A DNA stretch of 64,000 bases. Source: Streptomyces sp. S.PB5 (GTDB lineage: Bacteria > Actinomycetota > Actinomycetes > Streptomycetales > Streptomycetaceae). Below are positions 49,501 to 56,368 of the stretch, piece by piece. The notes below the pieces were generated by a model that saw only the letters and a program-made list of their open reading frames with translations, was not told the origin of the DNA and did not search any database. The stretch lies in NCBI RefSeq assembly GCF_030403745.1, contig NZ_JAQMWP010000009.1, positions 248,001 through 312,000 of the forward strand. Reading direction: 5' to 3'. Made by a program: the position numbers and the translations under genes. The stretch's first letter is position 1, and each line of letters begins with the position of its first letter.

Positions 49501-50298
49501 CAGGACGGCACGCTGGACGGACGCGTACTCCTTGGCGGCGGAGAAGGCCGCCAGGGAACGCGTCCGCTGGATCATGTCGGGGTTGCTGGTCGCCTGCGCC
49601 ATGTCCTGCGAGAGGTCGAGCAGCTGCTCGATCAGGCGGTGGTAGGCCTCCACCGTCTGGGTGGAGTTGCCCTTGGTCGAGTAGGCGCCGTTGCGGATCG
49701 ACTCGATGGTGCGCAGGTTGGTGACCAGGTTCACCACGTTGTCGCGGACGCCCTCGAGGCTGCCGCCCTCGGTGTCGATCTCCTCCGAGGAGTCGACGAA
49801 GTCCTCGCGGGCGCGGTCGGTCTTGTCGCGCAGACCCTTGATCGTGTAGTCGCTCGCGCTGGAGCCGTGCGCCATCGGGCCGGCCGACTGGTCGCGCTCG
49901 TTCTGGAGCGCCTCGGCCAGGGCGGTGGCCTGCTTGGTCATGTCCGTCAGCAGCTTCATGTTCTCGAGCTGCTGGATGTCGTCCAGGTTGTCGCTGATGC
50001 GCAGCGCGCCCAGCGAGGTGGCCGCGACCACGGGCAGCGCGAGCAGCGAGACCAGACGCGTGGAGATACGCCAGTTGCGCAGCGCTATTCGCGAGCCGGG
50101 ACCGCTCGGGCCCTTCGGCGGCTTCAACGGCGGGGCGGCCGGCCCGGAGGACGGCGCACCGGGGCGCTCGCCCCCGTTGCCGGACGCGGCCGGGTTCTGG
50201 GCGTGCTGGGGCGCGGAGCTGCCTTTCATGGGGCCAGTCCCGCCGTGCGGCTCCGGCTCCGCCGAAGCGCTGCCATCCCTCTTGAAACGTCCCTGCAC
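46567..50298 (-). CDS. cvnA: conservon sensor kinase CvnA (second copy)
   Basis: About 1243 residues. N-terminal disordered Pro/Gly-rich segment; membrane helix at about 75-95 (LVSLLALPVVAATSLGAL); NIT-type sensory domain; second helix ('IISGALILLVLGISLVGAFV'); HAMP; 'LFKLDHLATRMRRNGENLLV'; ATPase 'LLAELLENATSFSSPQTKVK', 'IHDTGIGLSPEDL', 'RMGLFVVGRLSQRHGIRIQL'; then a very long Pro/Gly/Gln tail (about 530 residues) rich in 'NTGQFARPG'-like repeats. GTG 50298 is a judgement: upstream codons to 50553 have weak G/C bias at the third position; ATG 50229 is another option. Confidence 0.9.
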   Translation of the reverse strand: MQGRFKRDGSASAEPEPHGGTGPMKGSSAPQHAQNPAASGNGGERPGAPSSGPAAPPLKPPKGPSGPGSRIALRNWRISTRLVSLLALPVVAATSLGALRISDNLDDIQQLENMKLLTDMTKQATALAEALQNERDQSAGPMAHGSSASDYTIKGLRDKTDRAREDFVDSSEEIDTEGGSLEGVRDNVVNLVTNLRTIESIRNGAYSTKGNSTQTVEAYHRLIEQLLDLSQDMAQATSNPDMIQRTRSLAAFSAAKEYASVQRAVLAAALPANKTQFGDLSENDRLYAQSALSSEESELKSFQSIYGETAAVELLEPIGDQNATIQSTDTYASRALSSQNGLENLDKRSYQDWVDDSSTKIDQMSKIELTLLDQMEQKARELRNESEQEAIISGALILLVLGISLVGAFVVARSMIRSLRRLEETATKVASDRLPELVKQLSESDPQDVDTSVESVGVHSRDEIGKVAAAFDDVHREAVRLAAEQALLRGNVNAMFTNLSRRSQGLIQRQLSLISELESREADPDQLSSLFKLDHLATRMRRNGENLLVLAGEEPGRRWTRPVPLVDVLRAAASEVEQYERIELAAVPTTEVAGRVVNDLVHLLAELLENATSFSSPQTKVKVTGHALPDGRVLIEIHDTGIGLSPEDLAAINERLASPPTVDVSVSRRMGLFVVGRLSQRHGIRIQLRPSDSGGTTALVMLPVDVAQGGKKPQPKPGQGAGGGAPSAAQAAAGVAAARRGNGQGGGPLGAGAPAGGGGALGAGPQAGGRLAAGQGPRAALPGTGNGGRPGAPGGARGPQAPQGRPAPAGAGAGFGGQAPGAPQGLQAAGTAAPQDAFGGTRGPVPPQQPAQGGSGNEQGGRRGRLLGGRGGPRAELPGGNQQPRTPSWSDENAQPQISHTSLDTPRGHDEDPSQTSRMPRIDDRQGPGATTEMTAIPRAGGPQGPGAVPEFPRPDFDAPQNTGQFARPGTAQDTGQFARPGVNPAQDPGQFVRPDVFGTAGRDNPSTTGQFPAPQAYDNGSTGQFPAPPQPYDSSSTGQHSLPGRQAPQNTGQFERPQTGGGRGPADFGTPRPPVPQRPQRPARQEPEALPPAPGAGDGRTPLYDTLETNWFHGQQGQQADGQAPQQPQQAPAVPAAPPQRPAANAAWRSSPNDDLVRQAERVRQPAAGGVTTSGLPRRVPRANLVPGTAQQQQHQSGPAVSRAPDDVRGRLTNLRRGIAQGRQAGNGQTGSFPSPTHQQER
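47130..47460 (-). repeat. NTGQF-type repeats in the CvnA tail
   Basis: The tail of the second CvnA contains at least seven variants of N/D/S-T/P-G-Q-F/H (QNTGQFARPG, QDTGQFARPG, QDPGQFVRPD, STTGQFPAP, GSTGQFPAP, SSTGQHSLPG, QNTGQFERP) spaced 10-25 residues apart. These are coding tandem-like repeats in a probably disordered region. Confidence 0.65.
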
Positions 50299-50863
50299 TA
50301 GCGTCGCAACCTCTGGACCAGGCACCCCTCCGCGTGAACGGAAGGACACGGTGTCGGCGTACTGGGGGGCGCCCTGAATTACGCCCCCCATGGTCGTGAG
50401 TGACCGGCGCTGGTTCCCCCTATCTCGCCGCCACTCGGCGCGCGGTGCGCCCCCTGTGCGCCGGCTCGATCCTGCGGCGGTCCGTGAGATTCCAGCACAG
50501 TGCAGGATCTCCAACAAGGGCCGTAGGCCGAGCCGTGACCTAGGTGACAGCACGTGAGTGAAGGGTTACCGGACGTAGAAAGTGATCTCACCCATAACGG
50601 ACTTATGTCAACGGATCGCTGCGATGCGAGGGGTGTCCCAGTCGCCATGATCAGGAGCGGAATGATGGCTTCAGGGGGTCAATGTCCGTTTCGTTGGGGT
50701 GAGTTGCGAGCCCGGATTGACCGGTTTGCCCCTGAGGTGGTGAGCAAACTCACACGCGGATCAAGGGGTCTTCCCGGCTTCCTGAGGGAATTGCATGTTT
50801 AGCCTGACGCTTTACAACACGTAGGAAACTGCCAACTCACTCACGACGGGGCCCAGTACAACC
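50299..50863. other. 565-bp divergent region between the second conservon and a small gene
   Basis: No convincing gene. It should hold the promoter of the conservon (minus) and that of the small protein gene (plus). GTGAGCAAACTCAC at 50740-50753 is a 5-4-5 palindrome. TTGCAT (50793-50798) and TACAAC, 16 bp apart, resemble a vegetative promoter about 50 bp before the small gene. A plus-strand frame at 50554-50802 lacks codon bias and a ribosome site. Confidence 0.45.
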
Positions 50864-51049
50864 GTGAAGACGACGATGATGTTCCGCAACATGGCCAACC
50901 CGCGGCGCACGACGCTGGCGCACCTCGAGGACGCCGACGACCTGCAGACCCCGGAGCTCCCGGAGCACTCCGCCGACCTCCCGGCCCAGACCGCCAACCC
51001 GCGCCGCACGGTCCTCATGGACGTTCCGGTCACCGCCGCCGCCGAGTAG
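50864..51049 (+). CDS. small protein with duplicated NPRRT motif
   Basis: A 61-residue protein, MKTTMMFRNMANPRRTTLAH... ending PVTAAAE. The segment ANPRRTTL (residues 11-18) recurs as ANPRRTVL (44-51), flanking an acidic linker (EDADDLQTPELPEHSADLP). GTG 50864 is used; ATG 50876 and 50879 are alternatives. Codon usage is strongly Streptomyces-like. I recognise no family; no signal peptide, membrane helix or HTH is apparent. The twin basic motifs around an acidic linker could be two docking sites. It stands alone before a stem-loop. Confidence 0.65.
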   Translation: MKTTMMFRNMANPRRTTLAHLEDADDLQTPELPEHSADLPAQTANPRRTVLMDVPVTAAAE

Positions 51050-51068
51050 ATCACGGCCGTACGACCCG

Positions 51069-51096
51069 GGGCACCCGCGTAATACGCGAGGTGCCC
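51069..51096 (+). terminator. stem-loop after the small NPRRT gene
   Basis: GGGCACC and CGCGT (51069-51080) pair with ACGCG and GGTGCCC (51084-51096), loop AAT and one bulged A. No T-tract, as often in Streptomyces. It lies 20 bp after the small gene's stop and about 65 bp before the next start. Confidence 0.65.
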
Positions 51097-51161
51097 GCCC
51101 CTTGCCGCGTTAGCCTGGAGCGTCAGACTCCAGCCAGCTCAGTGAGGGGCGCAGGAATCCC

Positions 51162-51938
51162 GTGCGCATCGCCAGATTCTCCATCGACGGGAACGTCGCC
51201 TTCGGCGCGGTCGAGGGCGACAAGCCGGACGAGCTCGTCCTCGACATCATCAAGGGCATCCCGTTCGCCGACTTCGAACTCTCCGGTACGAAGGTCCCGC
51301 TGAGCAAGGTCCGGCTGCTGCCGCCGGTGCTCCCCAACAAGGTCGTGGCCTACGGCCGCAACTACGCGGAGCACGCCCGCGAACTCGGCAACGAGGTCCC
51401 CGACGCCCCGTTCGCCTTCTTCAAGCCGTCCACCTCGGTGATCGGCCCCGGCGACGAGATCCAGTACCCGTCCTTCTCCGAGGAACTTCACCACGAGGCC
51501 GAGCTCGCCGTGGTGATCGGCCGGATGTGCCGCGAGGTCCCGCGCGAGCGCGTCAAGGACGTCATCCTCGGCTACACCTGCGCCAACGACATCACCGCGC
51601 GCGACGTCCAGAAGCGCGAGAAGCAGTGGGCCCGGGCCAAGGGCTTCGACACCTCCTGCCCGCTCGGCCCCTGGGTGGAGACCGACCTCGACCCGAGCGA
51701 CCTCGTCGTCCAGCTCACGGTCAACGGCCAGCAGCGCCAGCTCGGCCGTACCAGCGAGATGATCCACCCGATCGAGGATCTGATCGTCAACATCTCCGAG
51801 GCCATGACGCTGCTCCCCGGCGACGTCATCCTCACGGGCACCCCGGCAGGCGTCGGACCGCTCACCGTCGGCGACGAGGTCGCCGTCACCATCGAAGGCA
51901 TCGGCACTCTCACCAACAAGGTTGTCAAGCGTGGCTAG
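51162..51938 (+). CDS. fumarylacetoacetate hydrolase-family protein
   Basis: A 258-residue FAH-domain enzyme. Members hydrolyse or decarboxylate 2-oxo dicarboxylates (fumarylpyruvate, oxaloacetate, acylpyruvates). Metal ligands are in 'HHEAELAVVIG' (two Glu) and 'CANDITARDVQ' (Asp); 'FFKPSTSVIGPGDEI' and 'VILTGTPAGVGPL' are family signatures. GTG 51162 follows GTGAGGGG at 51141-51148 with a longish spacer. It overlaps the gltX start by 8 bp, so it is co-transcribed and translationally coupled with it. Substrate not assignable. Confidence 0.9.
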   Translation: MRIARFSIDGNVAFGAVEGDKPDELVLDIIKGIPFADFELSGTKVPLSKVRLLPPVLPNKVVAYGRNYAEHARELGNEVPDAPFAFFKPSTSVIGPGDEIQYPSFSEELHHEAELAVVIGRMCREVPRERVKDVILGYTCANDITARDVQKREKQWARAKGFDTSCPLGPWVETDLDPSDLVVQLTVNGQQRQLGRTSEMIHPIEDLIVNISEAMTLLPGDVILTGTPAGVGPLTVGDEVAVTIEGIGTLTNKVVKRG

Positions 51939-53406
51939 CGCACCCGTCCGCGTACGTTTCTGCCCCTCGCCCACCGGTAACCCCCATGTGGGCCTGGTCC
52001 GCACCGCCCTGTTCAACTGGGCGTTCGCCCGGCACCACCAGGGCACGCTCGTCTTCCGCATCGAGGACACCGACGCGGCCCGCGACTCCGAGGAGTCGTA
52101 CGACCAGCTGCTCGACTCGATGCGCTGGCTGGGCTTCGACTGGGACGAGGGCCCCGAGGTCGGCGGCCCGCACGCGCCCTACCGCCAGTCGCAGCGCATG
52201 GACCTCTACAAGGACGTCGCGGCCAAGCTCCTGGACGCCGGTCACGCGTACCACTGCTACTGCTCCCAGGCCGAGCTGGACGAGCGCCGCGAGGCCGCCC
52301 GCGCCGCCGGCAAGCCGTCCGGCTACGACGGCCACTGCCGCGACCTGAGCGCCGAGCAGGTGGAGGCCTACCGGGCCGAGGGCCGCGAGCCGATCGTCCG
52401 CTTCCGCATGCCCGACGAGACGATCACCTTCACGGACCTGGTCCGCGGCGAACTGACGTTCACCCCGGAGAACGTCCCGGACTACGGGATCGTACGAGCC
52501 AACGGGGCGCCCCTCTACACGCTCGTGAACCCCGTCGACGACGCCCTGATGGAGATCACCCACGTCCTGCGCGGCGAGGACCTGCTCTCCTCGACGCCCC
52601 GTCAGATCGCCCTGTACAAGGCGCTGATCGAGCTCGGCATCGCCAAGGGCACCCCGCAGTTCGGTCACTTGCCGTACGTCATGGGCGAGGGCAACAAGAA
52701 GCTCTCCAAGCGCGACCCGCAGTCCTCGCTCAACCTCTACCGCGAGCGCGGCTTCCTGCCCGAGGGCCTGCTCAACTACCTCTCCCTCCTCGGCTGGTCG
52801 CTCTCCGCGGACCAGGACATCTTCACCATCGACGAGATGATCGCGGCCTTCGACATCGCGGACGTCCAGCCCAACCCGGCCCGCTTCGATCTCAAGAAGT
52901 GCGAGTCGATCAACGGCGACCACATCCGCATGCTCGATGTGAAGGACTTCACGGAGCGCTGCGCCCCGTGGCTCAAGGCCCCCTTCGCCCCCTGGGCCCC
53001 GGAGGACTTCGACGAGGCCAAGTGGCAGGCGGTCGCCCCGCACGCCCAGACCCGCCTCAAGGTCCTCTCGGAGATCACGGACAACGTCGACTTCCTGTTC
53101 CTCCCGGAGCCGGTCTTCGACGAGCCGAGCTGGACCAAGGCCATGAAGGAAGGCAGCGACGCCCTCCTGACGACGGCCCGCGAGAAGCTGGAGTCGGCGG
53201 ACTGGACCTCGGCGGAGGCCCTCAAGGAGGCCGTCCTGGCCGCAGGCGAGGCCCACGGCCTCAAGCTCGGCAAGGCCCAGGCCCCGGTCCGCGTCGCCGT
53301 CACCGGCCGCACCGTCGGCCTCCCCCTCTTCGAGTCCCTGGAGATCCTGGGCAAGGAGACCACGCTGGCCCGCATCGACGCGGCGCTGGCGAGGCTGGCG
53401 GCGTAG
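51931..53406 (+). CDS. gltX: glutamyl-tRNA synthetase
   Basis: A 491-residue class I aminoacyl-tRNA synthetase that charges tRNA-Glu; in bacteria without GlnRS it also mischarges tRNA-Gln for later amidation. ATP-site motif of the HIGH type is 'PSPTGNPHVGLVRTALFNW', and the KMSKS loop is 'KKLSKRD'. 'RIEDTDAARDSEESY' and 'ILRGEDLLSSTPRQIALYKA'-type blocks match GluRS (here VLRGEDLL). GTG 51931 lies inside the end of the FAH gene; the slightly longer TTG frame (51922) is less likely. It is followed by a very strong hairpin, and its tRNA substrates lie 1.7 kb downstream. Confidence 0.96.
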   Translation: MASAPVRVRFCPSPTGNPHVGLVRTALFNWAFARHHQGTLVFRIEDTDAARDSEESYDQLLDSMRWLGFDWDEGPEVGGPHAPYRQSQRMDLYKDVAAKLLDAGHAYHCYCSQAELDERREAARAAGKPSGYDGHCRDLSAEQVEAYRAEGREPIVRFRMPDETITFTDLVRGELTFTPENVPDYGIVRANGAPLYTLVNPVDDALMEITHVLRGEDLLSSTPRQIALYKALIELGIAKGTPQFGHLPYVMGEGNKKLSKRDPQSSLNLYRERGFLPEGLLNYLSLLGWSLSADQDIFTIDEMIAAFDIADVQPNPARFDLKKCESINGDHIRMLDVKDFTERCAPWLKAPFAPWAPEDFDEAKWQAVAPHAQTRLKVLSEITDNVDFLFLPEPVFDEPSWTKAMKEGSDALLTTAREKLESADWTSAEALKEAVLAAGEAHGLKLGKAQAPVRVAVTGRTVGLPLFESLEILGKETTLARIDAALARLAA

Positions 53407-53416
53407 GCGCCACACG

Positions 53417-53463
53417 CGTGTGAGGGGGCGGCGGCCACACTGTGGCCGCCGCCCCCTCACACG
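53417..53463. terminator. 23-bp perfect hairpin after gltX
   Basis: CGTGTGAGGGGGCGGCGGCC with ACA (53417-53439) is perfectly complementary to 53441-53463, with a single central base, so the folded form has about 22 pairs. It starts 11 bp after the gltX stop. No T-tract follows. It is the longest perfect dyad seen in the window. Confidence 0.8.
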
Positions 53464-53527
53464 TCGTTGTCAGTGGCGCGCACTACTGTTCCGGCTCACC
53501 GCATCCAAGATCCGGAAAGGCGCCGTC

Positions 53528-54190
53528 ATGCCGATGTCCCCTCGCGACTACACCTGGCTGTTCACGCAGGGCAGCACGTTCAGTTACGAGTCCGGTACCA
53601 CCGGCGTGATCCACATCGCAGACGGTGGTCAGCTGGACCTGCCCACCGGGCACCTCGTCGCCTGCGACCCCTTCGTCTACCTCGGTTCCGGGGACATCGA
53701 GCCGTTCACGGTCACCGTCGCCCCCGGCCGCTACCGCGTCGAGGCGGCCGTCGCCACCCTCACCCGCCCCGACGAGCCCGCGGACGCCCGCCCCCACCGG
53801 CGGGTTGCGGCGGCCCGCCTCGTCATACGCGAAGAACCCACCGTCACCTGGGAGTTGGCCCTCCTTCCCGGCCAGGACCCCGCCGAGCTCAAGGACGACG
53901 AGTTCTTCGGCTACGGCGTCGACGCCGGCACCGGCTGCTTCTACGACGCCGCCGCCGAGCAGTCCTTCCCCGAGACCGAGGAGGAAGAGGGACCGCTGTG
54001 GGACGCCTTCGAGAACAGTGACTGGTCGGAGGGCCCTCACCTCGTCACGTCCACCCGCACCGGTCATACCCTGGCGGCCTTCACCTCCGGCTGGGGTGAC
54101 GGGCTCTACCCGACTTGGGTCGGCCGCACCGCGACCGGTGAGGTCGCCTGCTTCGTCACGGACTTCTTCGTCGCCCCCGATCCCTCCTGA
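53528..54190 (+). CDS. DUF4241 protein
   Basis: A 220-residue soluble protein matching DUF4241 in pattern: 'PTGHLVACDPFVYLG', 'VAPGRYRVEAAVATL', 'FFGYGVDAGTGCFYDAAA', and C-terminal 'SGWGDGLYPTWVGRTATGEV'. The function of this family is unknown, though relatives occur in toxin-immunity neighbourhoods. GGAAAGG 8 bp before ATG 53528 sets the start; the frame is open upstream through the gltX terminator but is not coding there. Nothing toxin-like is adjacent. Confidence 0.8.
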   Translation: MPMSPRDYTWLFTQGSTFSYESGTTGVIHIADGGQLDLPTGHLVACDPFVYLGSGDIEPFTVTVAPGRYRVEAAVATLTRPDEPADARPHRRVAAARLVIREEPTVTWELALLPGQDPAELKDDEFFGYGVDAGTGCFYDAAAEQSFPETEEEEGPLWDAFENSDWSEGPHLVTSTRTGHTLAAFTSGWGDGLYPTWVGRTATGEVACFVTDFFVAPDPS

Positions 54191-54240
54191 CGTGCCGCGA
54201 ACGCCGGACGCGCCCCGGGGCACCGGGTTACCGTCGGATC

Positions 54241-54972
54241 ATGAGCATCCGTGCCGTGGTCTGGGACGTGGACGACACCCTCTTCGACTACACCGGCGCC
54301 GACCGGGCCGGGATGCGGTTGCATCTGGCGGCCGAGGGGCTGCTGGCCGGGTACGAGAGCGTCGAGCAGGCCATCGTGCGCTGGCGGGAGGTCACCGACG
54401 CCCAGTGGGCGCGCTTCTCGGCCGGCGAGGTCGACTTCCAGGAGCAGCGGCGGGACCGGGTGCGGGTGTTCCTGGGGGAGGAGCTGACCGACGCCGAGGC
54501 CGACGCCTGGTTCCAGCGGTACGTCGCGCATTACGAGACCGTCTGGGAGCTCTTCCCGGACGTGCTGCCGGTGCTCGATGCCCTCGCCCTCAGTCACCGG
54601 CACGCCGTGCTCTCCAACTCCAGCATCCACGTGCAGGACCGCAAGCTGCGCGCCCTCGGTGTGTACGACCGGTTCGAGGTCGTTCTGTGCGCGGCGGAAC
54701 TCGGTGTCTCCAAGCCCGAGGCCGGGGCCTTCCACGCGGCCTGCGAGGCGCTGGACCTCGCCCCGGAGCAGGTGGCCTACGTCGGGGACCACCCGGAGAT
54801 CGACGGTCGGGGTGCCGCCGAGGCGGGCCTGCACTCGTTCTGGATCGATCGTGACGGCGTGTACGCGACGAGCGACGCACCCGTCGGCCTGCAGCGGATC
54901 GCCACCCTCGCCGAACTCCCTGCGATCCTCGGCGCGGATACCCGTTTTGGAGCCCCGTCCACCTTCGGGTAA
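54241..54972 (+). CDS. HAD-superfamily hydrolase (subfamily IA)
   Basis: A 243-residue HAD phosphatase. Nucleophile motif 'WDVDDTLFDYTG' (Asp10, Asp12), motif II 'AVLSNSS', Lys in 'GVSKPEAGAFHAA', motif IV 'YVGDHPEIDGRGAAEAGLHS'. It has the all-helical C1 cap typical of subfamily I. It could act on a sugar or nucleotide phosphate; unknown. It starts 50 bp after the DUF4241 gene and precedes the tRNA cluster by about 90 bp. Confidence 0.88.
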   Translation: MSIRAVVWDVDDTLFDYTGADRAGMRLHLAAEGLLAGYESVEQAIVRWREVTDAQWARFSAGEVDFQEQRRDRVRVFLGEELTDAEADAWFQRYVAHYETVWELFPDVLPVLDALALSHRHAVLSNSSIHVQDRKLRALGVYDRFEVVLCAAELGVSKPEAGAFHAACEALDLAPEQVAYVGDHPEIDGRGAAEAGLHSFWIDRDGVYATSDAPVGLQRIATLAELPAILGADTRFGAPSTFG

Positions 54973-55063
54973 TGTTCTTCCTGCGCCGAGGGGAGCGGGC
55001 CGAGAGGCCGGAAACCCACAGCGTGAAACTAGAACAAGATCCCCCTCGGGGCTTGCGTTCCAG

Positions 55064-55135
55064 TGGCCTATGGTGTAATTGGCAGCACGACTGATTCTGG
55101 TTCAGTTAGTCTTGGTTCGAGTCCAGGTAGGCCAG
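55064..55135 (+). tRNA. tRNA-Gln (anticodon CTG)
   Basis: Acceptor TGGCCTA (55064-55070) pairs with TAGGCCA (55128-55134), discriminator G. D-arm GGTGTAATTGGCAGCAC, anticodon loop TTCTGGT with anticodon CTG, T-loop GGTTCGAGTCC. No encoded CCA. First of five tRNA genes. Confidence 0.95.
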
Positions 55136-55172
55136 CTCGCAGACGCTTTGAATTAAACACAGCATCTGCAAA

Positions 55173-55245
55173 GCCCCCGTTGTGTAGCGGCCTAGCACGC
55201 TGCCCTCTCAAGGCAGTAGCGCCGGTTCGAATCCGGTCGGGGGTA
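55173..55245 (+). tRNA. tRNA-Glu (anticodon CTC), copy 1
   Basis: Acceptor GCCCCCG pairs with CGGGGGT, discriminator A; anticodon loop CTCTCAA gives CTC; T-loop GGTTCGAATCC. The anticodon stem is CTGCC/GGCAG, different from copies 2 and 3 (CCGCC/GGCGG) but still paired. Confidence 0.95.
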
Positions 55246-55307
55246 CAGATCCTTCCCGCGAAGGTGGTTCGGGTAGCTCCCACCATCATCGATGCAGGAT
55301 CGCTAGG

Positions 55308-55380
55308 GCCCCCGTTGTGTAGCGGCCTAGCACGCCGCCCTCTCAAGGCGGTAGCGCCGGTTCGAATCCGGTCGGGGGTA
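55308..55380 (+). tRNA. tRNA-Glu (anticodon CTC), copy 2
   Basis: Same fold as copy 1, with anticodon stem CCGCC/GGCGG. Identical to the copy at 55517-55589 over the whole gene. No encoded CCA. Confidence 0.95.
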
Positions 55381-55400
55381 CTGACTGGTCTAAACCACAT

Positions 55401-55472
55401 TGGTCTATGGTGTAATTGGCAGCACGACTGATTCTGGTTCAGTTAGTCTTGGTTCGAGTCCAGGTAGACCAG
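55401..55472 (+). tRNA. tRNA-Gln (anticodon CTG), copy 2
   Basis: Identical to the first tRNA-Gln except for the acceptor stem, TGGTCTA/TAGACCA instead of TGGCCTA/TAGGCCA, a compensated C-G to T-A change. Anticodon CTG. Confidence 0.95.
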
Positions 55473-55516
55473 CTCGGACCTGCGGCGGTGCAGTACTGAA
55501 CGCCAGCAGGCTCCAC

Positions 55517-55589
55517 GCCCCCGTTGTGTAGCGGCCTAGCACGCCGCCCTCTCAAGGCGGTAGCGCCGGTTCGAATCCGGTCGGGGGTA
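55517..55589 (+). tRNA. tRNA-Glu (anticodon CTC), copy 3
   Basis: Identical to copy 2. Last gene of the cluster; an intrinsic terminator follows within 10 bp, so the five tRNAs are likely one transcript. Confidence 0.95.
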
Positions 55590-55596
55590 CACAGTG

Positions 55597-55625
55597 AAGG
55601 CCCTCCACTTCGGTGGAGGGCCTTT
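55597..55625. terminator. intrinsic terminator of the tRNA cluster
   Basis: AAGGCCCTCCAC (55597-55608), tetraloop TTCG, GTGGAGGGCCTT (55613-55624), then TTCGCG. On the minus strand it ends in AAAGGCC...CTTCAC, so it may also serve the convergent MerR gene. Confidence 0.9.
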
Positions 55626-55633
55626 CGCGTTGC

Positions 55634-56278
55634 TCACTCGAAGCCGTATCGCCGCGTCGACTCCTCCTCCTGTGCCAGCCGGTGCAGCGCCCGCAGCATC
55701 GGCTCGACGAGCACCACACCCAGCACCGCCACCTCCGCCTTCTCGGCCTCCGAGACATGCGACTCCATGAACTCCATGTCCAGCTCCGCGACTTGGCGCA
55801 TCAGCCGGGCATAGGGGACGAGGGTCTCGGGGGCCCAGTCGTAGCCGAGCCGGCGCAGTGCGGCCGCCGCGACCACGAGGGAGCGGAAGGAGGGCGAGAC
55901 CGTCGTCATGGCCAGGGCGTTGGACCACCCCAGCGTCCGCAGCAACTCCTCCATCGCGACCCGGGCGCCCTGTACGAACTCGTCGTCCGCGTCCGGCTCC
56001 GGCACCTGCGGCATCGCCCAGACCGCCGCCCCCAGTCGCGTCGCGCGGGGAAGCGAGTCGTCGTCGACATGGCCCAGCACCTCCCGGACCGTCGCCACCG
56101 GCACCCGGCCGACCTGGATCATCGCGCGGATCAGCTTCAGCCGGCGCAGGTGCTCCTCGTCGTACTCGGCCGTGGTCGCGTTGATCTGGCGGCCGGGGGT
56201 CAACAGCCCTTCGCGCAGGTAGTACTTGATCGTCGCGGTGGACACCCCACTGCGCTCGCTCAGTTCGGCCAGCCGCAT
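55634..56278 (-). CDS. MerR-family transcriptional regulator
   Basis: A 214-residue MerR-type regulator. N-terminal winged HTH: 'MRLAELSERSGVSTATIKYY' then 'LREGLLTPGR' and 'YDEEHLRRLKLIRAMIQVGR'. The C-terminal 130 residues are helical with no metal-binding cysteine cluster, so an organic effector is more likely than a metal. Divergent from a DUF4188 gene; the 90-bp gap contains three GGATAG half-sites, presumably its operator. Confidence 0.9.
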   Translation of the reverse strand: MRLAELSERSGVSTATIKYYLREGLLTPGRQINATTAEYDEEHLRRLKLIRAMIQVGRVPVATVREVLGHVDDDSLPRATRLGAAVWAMPQVPEPDADDEFVQGARVAMEELLRTLGWSNALAMTTVSPSFRSLVVAAAALRRLGYDWAPETLVPYARLMRQVAELDMEFMESHVSEAEKAEVAVLGVVLVEPMLRALHRLAQEEESTRRYGFE

Positions 56279-56305
56279 GTCTTGCGCCCTTCATTGGGGA
56301 GTGCC

Positions 56306-56344
56306 ACTATCCAAGCACCACTCGCAAGGATAGTTCCGCTATCC
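56306..56344. promoter_or_regulatory. candidate MerR operator
   Basis: ACTATCC (56306-56312) and GGATAGT (56328-56334) are a perfect inverted repeat with a 15-bp spacer; GGATAG also pairs with CTATCC (56339-56344) with a 5-bp spacer. It is located between the divergent MerR and DUF4188 genes, the right place and symmetry for a MerR-type promoter switch. Confidence 0.6.
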
Positions 56345-56368
56345 GACAGGGGAAACGGGGGGCTCGTC

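Noticed and set aside
46258..50301. 1347-codon plus-strand open frame antisense to the second cvnA
   Set aside because: Composition is Arg/Gly/Ala/Val-rich without domains, and the minus-strand kinase has clear NIT, HAMP and ATPase motifs. Long antisense frames are usual at this GC content.
50740..50753. GTGAGCAAACTCAC as a defined operator
   Set aside because: Five-base arms in a 565-bp gap are expected by chance; mentioned only in the gap description.
50554..50802. 82-codon plus-strand frame in the 565-bp divergent region
   Set aside because: No third-position G/C bias, no ribosome site, and it covers the expected promoters.
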